64,000 nucleotides of DNA from Chondrus crispus (Eukaryota; Rhodophyta; Florideophyceae; Gigartinales; Gigartinaceae): NCBI RefSeq assembly GCF_000350225.1, contig NW_005179276.1, positions 1 through 64,000 on the forward strand. Direction: 5' to 3'. A program made the position numbers and the translations under genes. The notes below the pieces were generated by a model. That model was not told the DNA's origin and made no database searches. It saw only the letters and a program-made list of their open reading frames with translations. Of the stretch, positions 1 to 10,833 are shown in pieces (position 1 is the stretch's first letter; the number at the start of each line of letters is the position of its first letter).

Positions 1-2060
1 CCCGTACGTACGGCATAGCCAGCACACGTACGCGCTGCCGTCCGTTGAGGCGAATGTCGCCGCGTGCCGCGCCTCCTCATCGGTGAGGAGGGGCACGCGA
101 GGCGCTTCGCCTCCTGCATCTCGGCTCGATATGTCGAGCTCTGCGACCCGGGGGTCTGTACCCCTTGCCACTCTTGGAGTGGCCGCGAAGGCGGTCGCGT
201 AACTCGATGTGGTTCCGGTCGACATCGGTGAAGGGGTTCGTGCCCCCACGGGCCCTGCTCCTTGCGTAATGAGGACAGGGTCGGCCTGCCACTCATCCTC
301 CCCGATATGGAGGGTCGAGGCGGGCGAGCTTGTCGCGGCGGACTTCGTAGTCCTGCCAGCCCTCCCTGCCGGTTTCGAATCCGGCAGAGGTAAACCGCGC
401 CGAGCGCGGTACGTTGTACCTTCCGCCGTGGCGATACGGCGGATGGTCGGAAGATCGGTCTTCTGACTGCCTGGCAGCCTTTGCACAGTTTCGGATACTG
501 CGGCACGGGTTGCCGGTGCAAGTCCCCGCACGAAGTAGTGCGCGAGGGACTGTTCGGAGAAGACTGCCGTGCATCGGAACGCGGCAGTCTCGAGTCGGTC
601 AGCAAACGTGCTTTCCGTCTCATGCGATTGCTGTCGCGCCGTAGCGACAGCGTCGTACGCTTCACCTAACACGTCGTCCGTGAGGTAGCGTTTTAAGAAT
701 TGATTCACGAGCCCCGGCCAGCTCACGTCGTCGTGGAGCTGGCCGGCGCGGAGGCCACGCATCGTATAACTCGTATACAGGCGCTCCGCGTCGCGCTCGA
801 GGAAGTGCGCGAGGACTCGTACCGCAACACCTTCGGTCAGGTGTTGCGAGTTGAAGGTGATTCGGATATCCTTCAAGAACGGCAGCAGCTGGATCGGGTC
901 GGTACCGTCGAAGCTGCGCATCGTGGGACGGATCCCACGACAGCGTTGGACGTACTTCGCGATCCGTCCCGCGTCACCCGAGGTAACGAGCCTCGAGGTG
1001 TTGTCCAAGCGGTACATACGATAGTCAGCAACGGCGCTGAACTCTTGGATCATCGTATGTACCGGCTCGAGCCCGGGTTCAGCGGGACCCAGCGTGCCGA
1101 AGGAGGTAACCGGTAGCGTACGGACGTCTGCCGGACCTGGATGCTCGGCGTAACTCGCCGGCGGGTAGCCGCCCCAGCGGGGATCGACGGAGAACATCGG
1201 TTCTCCGGATCCGCGGACGGCTCCTCCACGGTCCTTTTCGTCCGCGTACGATACGCGGTCCACTTGCCGCCTACTTCCGGCGATAGGCGGCAAGGCTTGG
1301 GTCTCAGACGCGAAGTTCGCGTCTATCGGAGGACGGCTTCCTTCTGCAGTCCGACTGGTAGCGGCACCAGTCGGACGCCAACCTTCGGGGGCGGCGGCGC
1401 TCGGAGGTACGGTACCACCGGGCCCTCTCGAGGGGGCACCGGGTAGCCTTTCGGCCATGGTACGTTCCATGTCACGAGCACGCCGACGAGTGGCGTCGAG
1501 CTCAGCGGAGAGGTGCGCGAACGCACCCAATTGCTCTGCGGACGGAGAGGTTCGGTCCTCGGGTCGTCTCACCGAGGTCGGCCTCTCAGGGCGACCTTGC
1601 CCGGACGGTCCGGGCGAGGCGAAACGGGAGTCTTCGACGAGCACGATCCGCGAGTGTAACTCGTCGATCAGTGCTCGGAGATTCTCTAAGGACTGCGTCA
1701 CTCTATCGAACCTCCCTTCACGCAGGGAGCGGAGTTCGGCCATACATCGAGTGTATACATGGTCCGATACATCGATCCGAAGGGAAGTACGGACTTCCTC
1801 GATGTATTCGGCTATGCGTTCGAACATCGCCGCCGCTCTTTCCTCGGAGGATCCGAGCGACGGTTCGCGGTCACGAGGACCTGCGTCGCCGTCGCCCGAC
1901 GGGGCGGATGGGGACTGCACAGCGGCCGGACTCAGATCCGCCGCTTCGGAGCGGATCGAGGGCTCAAACTCTTGGCTCATCTCGACGCGATCGGTTCGCG
2001 GAGGGAAGCGGAAGTCTTCTCGGAGATCGGACTCCAGGGTCTTCTAGGTCGGGAGACCAC
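1..2060 (-). pseudogene. Gypsy element A, partial gag (broken)
   Basis: Reverse-strand 5' part of a Ty3/gypsy element; the rest lies beyond the window start. Read on the minus strand it is colinear with the gag of element B (33.8-36.4 kb) from the N-terminal coiled region to just before the zinc knuckle, but lacks the solo LTR found in B. Frames are broken several times, so no long gag ORF survives. Where B has a TAA at 35805 this copy has a sense codon, so the two copies decayed independently. A primer-binding sequence (rc of 2043-2060) directly follows the LTR. Family assignment is firm; the copy is non-coding now. Confidence 0.85.
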
Positions 2061-2731
2061 TGTAGCATAAACACCCCCAACGGAGAGGGGTGTATGCACA
2101 GCTCGACGTAGACCCCGTCCGAACGGGAAGACGGGGGTGAAGCGGGACACCAGCTAACGGCACCGGGCAGCGGGCCCGGGTAGCGTGGTAGAGCGGGAAC
2201 GGGGAGGGCGCCGGTACGCGCGAGCGGTTCGACGCCTCGACGCCCCGGCGCGGTACTGGGTGACGATCCAGTACCGACGGGCGGAGGCGGAGCCGGCTCG
2301 TGGGCGTACCGCGCGCGTCCTCAACCCGCGCTCGGTGCCGCTCTAAGGTAGTTAGCGAACGCTACCTTAGAATAAGCGGGAAGTCGGACCTTGACGGTCG
2401 GTGGGTGACCAGTCCGTGCTTGTCCTCCTCCCCCGCCGCCGGTCCGCTCCATATTTAATGTACATAATAACCTATCATAATAGTACAGTACCGATGTACT
2501 GTAGCGACGTACTGTAGCGGTCGGTCGACACTGTAATACTGTCAGCCATCGGGGCTGACAGTACACGTGTGTGTGCGCGCTCTTCGGTCCCGCGCGTACA
2601 CGTGTCCACGTGCGCCCCCTGTACTCGGGGTTACACGTGGTGGTACTGTAGAGCATCGAGCTCTACAGTAACCGATCCGATTCTGAGTTGATCTAATCTA
2701 AAATAAAGCCCCAGGGGGGGGTTATACTACA
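2061..2731 (-). repeat. 5' LTR of gypsy element A
   Basis: 671-bp LTR with TGTAG...CTACA ends (minus strand TGTAGTATAACC to TTATGCTACA). It aligns with the LTRs at 33014, 34775, 32039 and 31925. It holds consecutive hairpins, for example 2252-2275, 2537-2563 and 2644-2670. The last two have perfect 11-bp stems around 5-nt loops. Confidence 0.88.
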
Positions 2732-3988
2732 TTGACTTAGGGAGGAAAGCAAACCGCAGACGAGTGCATGGAAATACACGTGTGAAGCGGCCCTGAGATT
2801 ATTTTAAAAAGAAAATTTAAGGAAAGCAGGAGCCGTCGCTGGGAAACGCACACGTTTGTTGTCACCAGACCCAAGCGCCGGTCTTGCGACTTCGACAATT
2901 ACAAGAGAACGGGAGCTTGACCCCCACACACACCCCCCACTTCCCAACCCACCCCAGACACATTTGAGGATGGTTGTTTATGAACGTACAGTACCCCGAC
3001 GGGGGACTCTCACGAGGAAATCCGATTTGCTATGACGAAGCCGCCGGCCGCGCAGATGTCTAACTAAGACCGAGGAAACGACTCCCAAGAGAGGAAAGCA
3101 GGGCGAAGTTTTGATCTTCCTTTTCTCCCCCCCCCCCAGACAAGTCGGAGGCGCTGATCGGTAAGTGCGAAACGGATACAATTGACACGATTACCTCGTT
3201 TTCCCACTCTTTCTTTCTGTTTTACGACAAGGACGCGACCCCACAATGGAATGTCGACACGCCACCCCAAATGGGACGAGTAGGTGGATGAAAACCCAGA
3301 GGCGCACACACCATCGGCGAAGGTGACGCGCGAGAGACCGCCGGTCAGTTCGGCAAGGAGAGAAGTGTGTCACGACGAGGGAAAGATTTGTTGGGATCAC
3401 GCGAAGAATGGATGATTGCTTCTACAACTACGAGAGACCAACGGAAAGGGGATTCGGAAGGTGAATCTCACAAAGCGACAACGAGGACGTCGTCAGCATT
3501 ACGTTTGAAAAAAATGGACGAGGAGCCAAGCCTGCGAAACGGAGACGTACAGTAACTCTGTGCGTGCAAAGCTGACGAGCAGGAAAAGGAGAGATGGATC
3601 TCGAGGGGGTCTTCGCCAAGGTGATCAAGGCAGACGGTACCACCATGAATGAGGATATGTCGATGTCCAAACATCGAGGGACACTCGCCGAAGGACCGAG
3701 GATCTGCGATTCCGTTGCGCCGCAGTTCGCCTCACTCTGCACCGATTTGGTGCGCAACTACCAAAAAGGTCTCGTTGCCGCAGGCGAAATCAGGATGATC
3801 TCGTCGAGACTCTGTTCGTCAACTTCCCGTCGTCCCCTACGGGGATTGGACAGATCGAGTTGAAAAAGAAAGTGTGTTGTTGCCGCTCGTGAGCGACACC
3901 GCCGGAAGATGCGAGGATCCCGAACCGATGCTTTGTCGACGAAGAAGTGGTGATGGGATGTTAAAAAAAGGGTCATTCTGAGATTGGG
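2732..3988. other. Intergenic, no gene supported
   Basis: Only short ORFs. The most coding-like is 3594-3863 (+, 89 codons, ATG, no recognised domain). It has no neighbour, domain or splice context, so I do not call it. Homopolymer G and C runs are common. Confidence 0.4.
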
Positions 3989-4087
3989 AGGGGGACAAGG
4001 TCAAAATCTTTCGGTGTCAGGGGGGGACACATGATATTGTATCGATACAGTAGGAGACAGGTGCATTTTGTTTCGATAAAGGGGGGG
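3989..4087 (+). repeat. Left TIR of MULE
   Basis: 99-bp terminal repeat, identical to the reverse complement of 9711-9809. It includes runs of 7 G and an internal ATCGAT near its middle. Just inside (4100-4125) is a G-rich block AATAGGAGGGGGAATTT, repeated in direct orientation near 9573. Confidence 0.95.
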
Positions 4088-5245
4088 GACGTAAAAAATT
4101 GAGCCAAATAGGAGGGGGAATTTGGATTTCCGACTCGCACTTTTCGCGGAGTTGTTACAATGGTAGGGGACTCTGATTTCTTGATCATTTTGGGGGGGGG
4201 ACTAGGCTACCGTAAGCAATGTACGCAAGGGTGCTTTTAGTAGCCTTTCAATCCCCTCCTTGCAACTATCGAACATGCTACGACGTTCGCCCCGCGCTGG
4301 TACCGCTTTCTACGACGGGAAATGCGAGATGGTAATGCCTCTGCGTTAATGCCTCTGCTTTTTCCATCTCGTCTTTTAACTTTTTCAAAAGGGATGTTCT
4401 ATGGTAAAACCAATTTGTGTGTCCTTTGTTCAACTTCTAAGACACGATCGGTAGCATTGTGTCTTATATCATAGCTCTCATACCGCACCACGCACGACCG
4501 ATCATCGATCGCTTAGTATAAACATAAGAAAAATCATGCACTGTCGGGATACTTACCGAGAACTGGACCTTTTTGCTCTTCTTTTCCTGTCTCATATATG
4601 CTTTGAGCAAAAACCCAACATACTCGTCAGCTTGATCCTCTGTGTGGCATTCTCTCTCGCCCCAAAAGTCACGTCAAAGCGCTCTCTCACTGACGGTGGC
4701 CGAATATCTAAAATGCTGCATCGCATAGGCAAACTGACTGAGATTTCACAAACTTCCTTCCCATTTTTCTCTGGAACCATTTCTTCTTCGCACGGATCAT
4801 GACGAGAAGGCGTCTCTTCCTCGTCTTCAAAGTCGACCTCTGGTTCAATCGTCTCACTTGTAGTCCATTCCCGTCTCTCACCCTCGGGAAGCTAGCTCGG
4901 GACGGACGCATCGTCTTCGCTTAGATATCCGCATGCTTCCTCTGATAGTGTCTCTGCGTTCTGCAACACAGTTGCTCGTCGCTTTGGAAAGATGAAGTTA
5001 CTGGCTCCTAGGCCGCACCTGGCCTTGCGCAAAAGGCCTCATGCAAATCCGATACACATCGATGATATCGCCTAGCATGGGCGCTATGGACCGTGTTGAT
5101 AGCCGGTTGTGGACGGTACGAGCCCGGGAGACGGCGTGGATGAGCAGAATTGGCGCGAGGACGGTCAGAAGATGCGTCGGCTGCCGTCTGTGGTCGTCTT
5201 TCCACTAAGACGCGGGCTTCGGAAGGCCAGAGGATGAGATGGGTT

Positions 5246-5983
5246 CTAGCACATGAGACGAGATGCTATGTGCCAACGTGGCGACAGGCGAAACAGGTGA
5301 TATCGGCAGGTCGAGCTGGAGAAAGCAGAGGAGCGGGATATCGTGGAGGTCCAGACGCATGGAGGTGAGTCAGCTGTGAGGGAGACAGATAGGTATTTAA
5401 ACAGGGGGATTTAGAGAGGGTGCTGTGGACGGACGAGAAGTTCGTCTGTCGACTTACCTTTTTCTTCTCCACTATGAGGCGAGGCGTGCGATCCATTCCG
5501 AAACAGATAAACCATACATGACAAGCGCTGAGCACGTACGCACCCATAAGCCCCCAGAAGCGTGTAGTTGAAAGCTGGCGAGAAGAACGACTTGCGATCG
5601 GCCGGGGGCTCCCATGGGACGAAGCGGTTATGCATGGACGTGAGTAGGGGTCGCAGCGCGTCCTCCTGGCAGGCCGTTTCGTACAGCAGGCGCTCCCGCT
5701 CGGAAAGGAAGCGGCGCTTGGAGCCACAGCTCGCGATGAATTGGATCTGCTTGGTGATCCGGCGCGTGCGTCGCGGGCGGCGCGGGGGTTGCGGGGCGTT
5801 GGGTGCGTGGAAGAATGGGATGCCTATTTTTGTCCCCGTTTTGCCAGGGGAGGGTGATACGCTCTGATCCGGTTTTTTCTGCTCCAGTTTTTGTCCATTG
5901 CCTATATCTTGCCCGCATCCTTTGCCCGCTGCGCCCTGTTTCCCGCCACGCCTGAAATCAGCGTCCCTCCTTCCGGCATGCAC
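5246..5983 (-). CDS. Candidate two-exon gene fragment inside the MULE
   Basis: A minus-strand frame is open from 5983 and reaches a consensus donor AAG|GTAAGT at 5458/5457. A pyrimidine-rich acceptor ending CAG sits at 5374, giving an 84-nt intron, the size of the introns in the carrier pseudogene. Splicing keeps the frame open to a TAG at 5246-5248. The better half of exon 1 (around 5560-5740) reads like ordinary protein, including SERERLLYETACQEDALRP; I recognise no domain. The N-terminal part is low complexity and the start is uncertain. A host gene fragment captured by the MULE is my inference; chance ORF plus chance splice sites remains possible. Confidence 0.35.
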
Positions 5984-6283
5984 TCACCTTGCCACTACGC
6001 ACACCCCTCCTCTCCATTTCCGTCCTCGCCCCCCCTCGCCCGCCCTTGTCCACCCTACTACCTCCGCCGCGTGCCGTGCATGCTTCCGCAGCCCGCCAAC
6101 CTCCGCCGGACGCACGGTGTAGTTGCCCACCCGCAGCACGCCCCTGGCCCGACCCATGACTGCGCGCGACGCCCACGTTCAAGGGCAGCCCCAAATTTTC
6201 CGCTTACAAGTCTTGCGGGTCTCATCTATCTACCATACACTACTCTTCCATCATCACCTTCGGCGTCAACGACAACAAACCCA

Positions 6284-6313
6284 ACCTCTTTCATCCTCTT
6301 TCATCCTCTTTCA
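6284..6313 (+). repeat. 10-bp tandem repeat x3
   Basis: Three exact copies of CCTCTTTCAT in a pyrimidine-rich stretch inside the MULE. Confidence 0.9.
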
Positions 6314-6464
6314 TCCCCTTCTCCCCCTCCTTCTCACCCGGCCAACCGGTTCTCCGCAGATCCCCCGCGTCCCCTTTTTTCGTGCCCATTTTACACAGTG
6401 AAGGGAGACGACGCTCTGCGTCGTCGTCGATATCCATGTCTTGGATGCCGCCGGCGAGTTGCGC

Positions 6465-8347
6465 TCAGGTATCGTCAAACAGCTGTCGCAGTTGGCAGCT
6501 GGTGGATACATGACCGTCCAACTGACATAGTGAGCAGGAATAAGAACGCTTTTTGCGAGCCTCAGGTCCCTTCTCATACCATCCTTTCCGCCTTTTTCCA
6601 GCATTCTTTACCAGGCGGCCTCTAGGCGGTGGAATGGCTTTCGGAACATGAAGGTTCTTTCCTGACACTACCAATTTCTTCGCACTAAGCATAACTTCAT
6701 CAACGCGGGACTGAGACGGGAGCTGGAACGTGCAGTTTTCATACTGTCTCTTCCACGCCTTCGTAAGATGTCTCTCAGCGATGAACTTGTGCAAATTTCT
6801 CACACCAAAATTTTCGCTCAAGACTGCAACTCCGTGTAGGCATGGGAATCCAGTGCCTTTTTCAGCATGACTACAACATAGCGGTGACGATTGCGGCGTA
6901 TCTCGCAAGACAACTCGGCGGAGTATTGAACCGTCTGTCTGGCTTCGAACCGTTGCCTCAGTTTGGCGCGTTCCAGAGATGAATCTCACGGACCGCTGAT
7001 ACCCCCTTGCTCGAAGCACAAGTGATGCCAAATGCTTCTCAGTATTTGGTGGAACCGGTTTGGCACACTCAATTGCTGCAATTTGTCGCTTCAAGAAGCG
7101 TGACCTTTGCGTTAGCAGTACTGTGGATATCATTTTCTGCGGCTCTAGGGATCTGATGTTATTTCTAATAGCTGATGCCATCTCACTCTCTGCGCCTTGC
7201 GAAGAGGTCGTCAAATCCTCTAGTTTTGAAAAATGCCCTGTACAGTTCTGAGTCTTGAAACCGTGCCAGATAGTCCCGTTGAACATCTGAGTATCCAGCT
7301 TTGATCATCATTACCGCCTGCCTGTCTGGGGCTTATACAGCGTTTTCATACATCTGTAGACCGCTAGTTTTATTTGCACCAAGTCTCGGTGCCAGGTTTT
7401 TCTTGACGTGGAGAGGGTCCAAAAACAAGTTTGCGCTCTTCATGCATTTTCGAAATGCGGAATCGATCGCCTTCTCTTGGTTCACAATTGTGGTTCTCCT
7501 TTCGACATCGAAGCCTGGGATCTTTGAGCAGGTTTCGAATACCAGACTCCACGTTTCTAAGCACTCCGCGCCAACATGATGTGCAAATACAATTGGAACT
7601 AGATGACTGTTACAGTCGTACGCAAGGACCTCGAATGTCGTTCCATAGCTTTGTGGTCCCACCCCGTCGCAGTGTGCTGCGTCGGCAGTCGTGGTAGCAC
7701 GACCAGTGCGGCAAATATGCTCGGCGATGGAGGGGACAAACACAAACCCCCCGTAATAACGCGTATTGTCGTTAATGTCGCTCAAATCCGCCGTGTCGGC
7801 TTGAAAAGAAGCTTCTTTTGGCAGCGACCTCGCCTTTTGGCATTGTCTGAATATATGTTTGGCTGATTTGATGCGCTGCGCTTTCATCTCGAGCCCATCC
7901 ATGATAATAAGCTCTACGTGATGTCCGCAATCCTTCAATAATTGAGCATAGCCTTCTAAAGAGGCCAGCCATATTCACAGCCCTCGATATACAGAGATGG
8001 CGGAGGAGCCCTTTGCGGATGGTCCTGTAATGCGTGTACGGTGGTTGTCGACGATAGATACCCTTGATTTTTACAAGGGCAGCTATGTTCTTGCTGTTGA
8101 TATTAGGTTCACACGATGCCTCTTCTAGTATGCAACGCGCTACCTGCTGTGCAGTATATGCAGGAGCACATGCTTTGTTGTGATTTATCCGCCGGTTGGT
8201 CGGGCTTGCTCCAGGGGCCGGCACTACCTGTCCGAAACACTCGTTTGCGTGTTCGAGGTACTTGTTAAGTTTCCAAAAACCACTCCGTGGTTGGAGATCG
8301 AACACGAACGTCGCGTGGCAGGTCTTAACTCGGCACCGCATGACCAC
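6465..8347 (-). pseudogene. MULE transposase (broken)
   Basis: Minus-strand reading gives, in order: an N-terminal zinc-binding-like segment (CRVKTC ... HANEC); the RNase H-fold core with ADAAHCDGVGPQSYG, AECLETW and LFLDPLHVKKN; a SWIM finger (CCSH ... CLH, CxCxnCxH, near 6860-6900); and a C-terminal CCHC knuckle CSLCQLDGHVSTSC (near 6500-6540). This order is typical of MuDR/MULE transposases. The gene is dead: a frameshift near 7960, a TAA at 7333-7335 and another frameshift near 7195. The position that normally holds the second catalytic Asp appears to be Asn (IVNQEKAI), if my alignment by eye is right. Confidence 0.85.
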
Positions 8348-8352
8348 CTTAA

Positions 8353-9474
8353 CTAGAGTTTGGTGGATATTTTACCGTTTTGCACGCCCAAATCAGCTGT
8401 CTGTGCCCTCACAAGTTGCTCGCATTTCCAGCGAGCGCTGAGACGCATTCCCAAGACTGGTAAAATCGACTTCACCGGGCGCGGCTTCCATGTGCGAGCA
8501 GCAACGCTATCTCCCTGTAGTGCAACCCGTGCGCGGTCCAAGCATCGCTTCTTGGACTGGTACTTTTGCTGGCGCCGCCTTTCATTCTTACTTACAGTAT
8601 CGTAGTCTTCGGCATGGTTGTTATCCTGTGTTGTGGCACTCTCATCGTCATCTTGATTTTCAATGCCGACATCTATATAGTCGGCTATGTAATCTGCCGG
8701 ATTGAAATCTGTGTTGAATCCTTCCTCGGCCTCTCCATTTGAGGAGTTCAATTCATCATCGCTCAACTCTTCAGTACTAGAATAAATGTCGCCTCCATGT
8801 TGACTGAAAGAGTCAGCAGGCATACCCCGCGCTGCCCTCTCCTTGCGAAGCTGTTCTGCTCGCTCGGCCATATCTTTATCCTCTCGGGCCTGTTTATCAC
8901 AGTCAACGTCAGCATCAGCGTGCGTATCTATCTCCTCGTCTTCCCTATTTTCGTCCTCTGACTGGAAAGAGGGCTCATCTGCCTGATCACGGGGCACGTC
9001 ATCCTTAGAATTGCTTGGTGTGGAATCGCTACGCACGCGTTGGTTGAACTCGTTCATTTCTTCGCGATACATTTTTTCTTGTTCTTCACGACGTAGGGAT
9101 TCCTCGGCACGTGTTTGCGAAATTGTGTACTTTAAATTGGGTTGGATATGAAACTGAGGGGCCGGACCATGCATAAGTTCATGGAATTCGTGTTCTTTCT
9201 TCACAATTTCCCAACATCGTGACAGTACCACCATGCACCTTGACAGCTGCCTCATGCATTCTTCACGTTCTGCCATAGCCTCCAGCCCGTTCGCACGGGC
9301 AACATGGTGGTCTGGATGGACCATGACGGCTAGTTTGTGGTAGCTGCGTCGAATGGCTTTGAAAGAAGTTCCAACGCAGAACACGTCGCTAATTAGTGTA
9401 CAATCTCTCTCCACCGTGCTGAAGTGCCGCAGCGCTAGCTGCAAAGTGGATGGGAACAATCTTTTTGGCGGCAT
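8353..9474 (-). CDS. J-domain protein encoded within the MULE
   Basis: 374-codon ORF just upstream of the transposase, same strand, with 5 nt between its stop and the transposase frame. Residues about 35-95 resemble helices II-III of a J domain, with the diagnostic HPD in KLAVMVHPDHH. J domains stimulate Hsp70 ATPases. The middle is highly acidic (EDENREDEEIDTHADADVD), followed by a basic C-terminus (KNERRRQQKYQSKKRCLDRA). I chose ATG 9474 because the frame above it runs into subterminal G-rich repeats; an ATG at 9618 is also in frame. The ORF is intact while its transposase neighbour is not. It could be a captured host gene or an element-encoded accessory. Confidence 0.6.
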   Translation of the reverse strand: MPPKRLFPSTLQLALRHFSTVERDCTLISDVFCVGTSFKAIRRSYHKLAVMVHPDHHVARANGLEAMAEREECMRQLSRCMVVLSRCWEIVKKEHEFHELMHGPAPQFHIQPNLKYTISQTRAEESLRREEQEKMYREEMNEFNQRVRSDSTPSNSKDDVPRDQADEPSFQSEDENREDEEIDTHADADVDCDKQAREDKDMAERAEQLRKERAARGMPADSFSQHGGDIYSSTEELSDDELNSSNGEAEEGFNTDFNPADYIADYIDVGIENQDDDESATTQDNNHAEDYDTVSKNERRRQQKYQSKKRCLDRARVALQGDSVAARTWKPRPVKSILPVLGMRLSARWKCEQLVRAQTADLGVQNGKISTKL

Positions 9475-9710
9475 AACTGAAATACGGAAAGATATCTGGT
9501 TCCCCTTGGTAACCGTACGGTTGGAGAGCTGAAAGAGTACGAACGGGATGGGGACAAAGGAAATCTGGGTCAAATAGGTGGGGGAATTTCCATCCCGTTT
9601 CAATGAATTTTTTCGCATGTTCCGATCAGGAGGGGGACATGGGAAAAAGTTTCGTTTTAAGGGGGTGACTGCTCGTCTCGGACACAGTTTAGGGGGGGGA
9701 ATCGGTCATT

Positions 9711-9809
9711 CCCCCCCTTTATCGAAACAAAATGCACCTGTCTCCTACTGTATCGATACAATATCATGTGTCCCCCCCTGACACCGAAAGATTTTGACCT
9801 TGTCCCCCT
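9711..9809 (-). repeat. Right TIR of MULE
   Basis: Exact inverted copy of 3989-4087. Inside it (9560-9705) are further G-rich blocks (GGAGGGGGACATGGG, TTAAGGGGGTGAC, TTTAGGGGGGGGA) that echo the TIR start. Confidence 0.95.
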
Positions 9810-10833
9810 ACTGATGGAAACATTAAGCCTAAAAAAAAACGTGCCTACAAAGTTTACGTGTCTTTCGAAAGAGATGAGAAACGACGACCGTCGTCCCGTA
9901 CTGTAGGGCTTGCACCGTATACCTCGATCATTTTGAGGTTGGGACGAATAAGCTCGTCTGGATAATGCGAGCAAACCAAGGGTGACAATTAACATTTTTG
10001 ACGTCTCAGACCCTCCCGTGTCTTATCATACTTAACAACAAGGAGATCCCCGCGAGGAGCACCGAGAACAAATTGAAGTTGTCAGTATGCCAGGGATGAA
10101 TTCGCGGGACGCGTGGGATGAAGGTTACGTCACCGCAGAGCTACAGACGTGACGCTGAGAAAGGCCCCGACAATCAACACAGGGGAGAGGGAACATGGAT
10201 CAAGTTTCGACTACTGTACTTCGAGGGCTTTCCAAACATGTTGTGTGTAGCCGCCGTTCAAAGGAGGAGTACAAAGGGAAGGGGACGTTGACAGTTCCCC
10301 GACTCAGAGGCATTCTACACGATGTGGTGTACGCATGTCAACGACATTTGGACAGGGACCGTTCGAGATCGATTAACGGTCTGGTGCCCCAGAAGGGGGA
10401 ACCACTATTGAGGAACTAGTGTATTTTCTCGATGAGGGGTCGATACAGACATCGAGAAAGCTTGAGGATTATGAAGGAGAAGGGCCTGCTTGGAAGTGAT
10501 AGGGGATGTGCAACTGCAGTAGCAGAGGTGCATGAAAAAAGGAAAAGAGAAGGAATACGGTAACGAGGAAAAAGAGAAGGAAGAAAGGGACGAAGAGGGG
10601 CCGATCGCAGTGACGGGGGGGCGCACCCAGAAAGCAAAAAAATAATAATAATAAGAGGAGGAAGTCTACGGATCAAGGTGTGACCGGAGACGGATGGAGG
10701 CATGTTGAAAAGAAAACAAAAAAAAGAGGAGGAAGCTGAGGAGGAGAGGACGCCCAGAGGACGCGTTTTTACTCCCACAAGGGGGGTTAATGATGCGAAA
10801 ATGGGTCGTGAGGGATCTGCTGTGAACAGCAGA
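9810..10833. other. Intergenic, no gene supported
   Basis: A 74-codon ORF at 10195-10419 (+) has no recognised domain. 10430-10830 is purine-rich on the plus strand. No repeats with identifiable ends. Confidence 0.4.

Larger units (their letters stand above)
3989..9809 (-). mobile_element. Mutator-like element (MULE), 5.8 kb
   Basis: Bounded by 99-bp inverted repeats that match base for base (3989-4087 and 9711-9809), starting AGGGGGACAAGGTC. On the minus strand it carries a J-domain ORF followed by a broken MULE transposase frame. The left third (4.1-6.4 kb) has no transposase homology but holds possible captured sequence: a spliced-looking ORF at 5246-5983 and an acidic open frame at 4592-4891 (-). 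No clean 8-10-bp TSD is visible: left flank GAGATTGGG, right flank ACTGATGGA. Identical TIRs with a ruined transposase suggest movement in trans. Confidence 0.85.
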
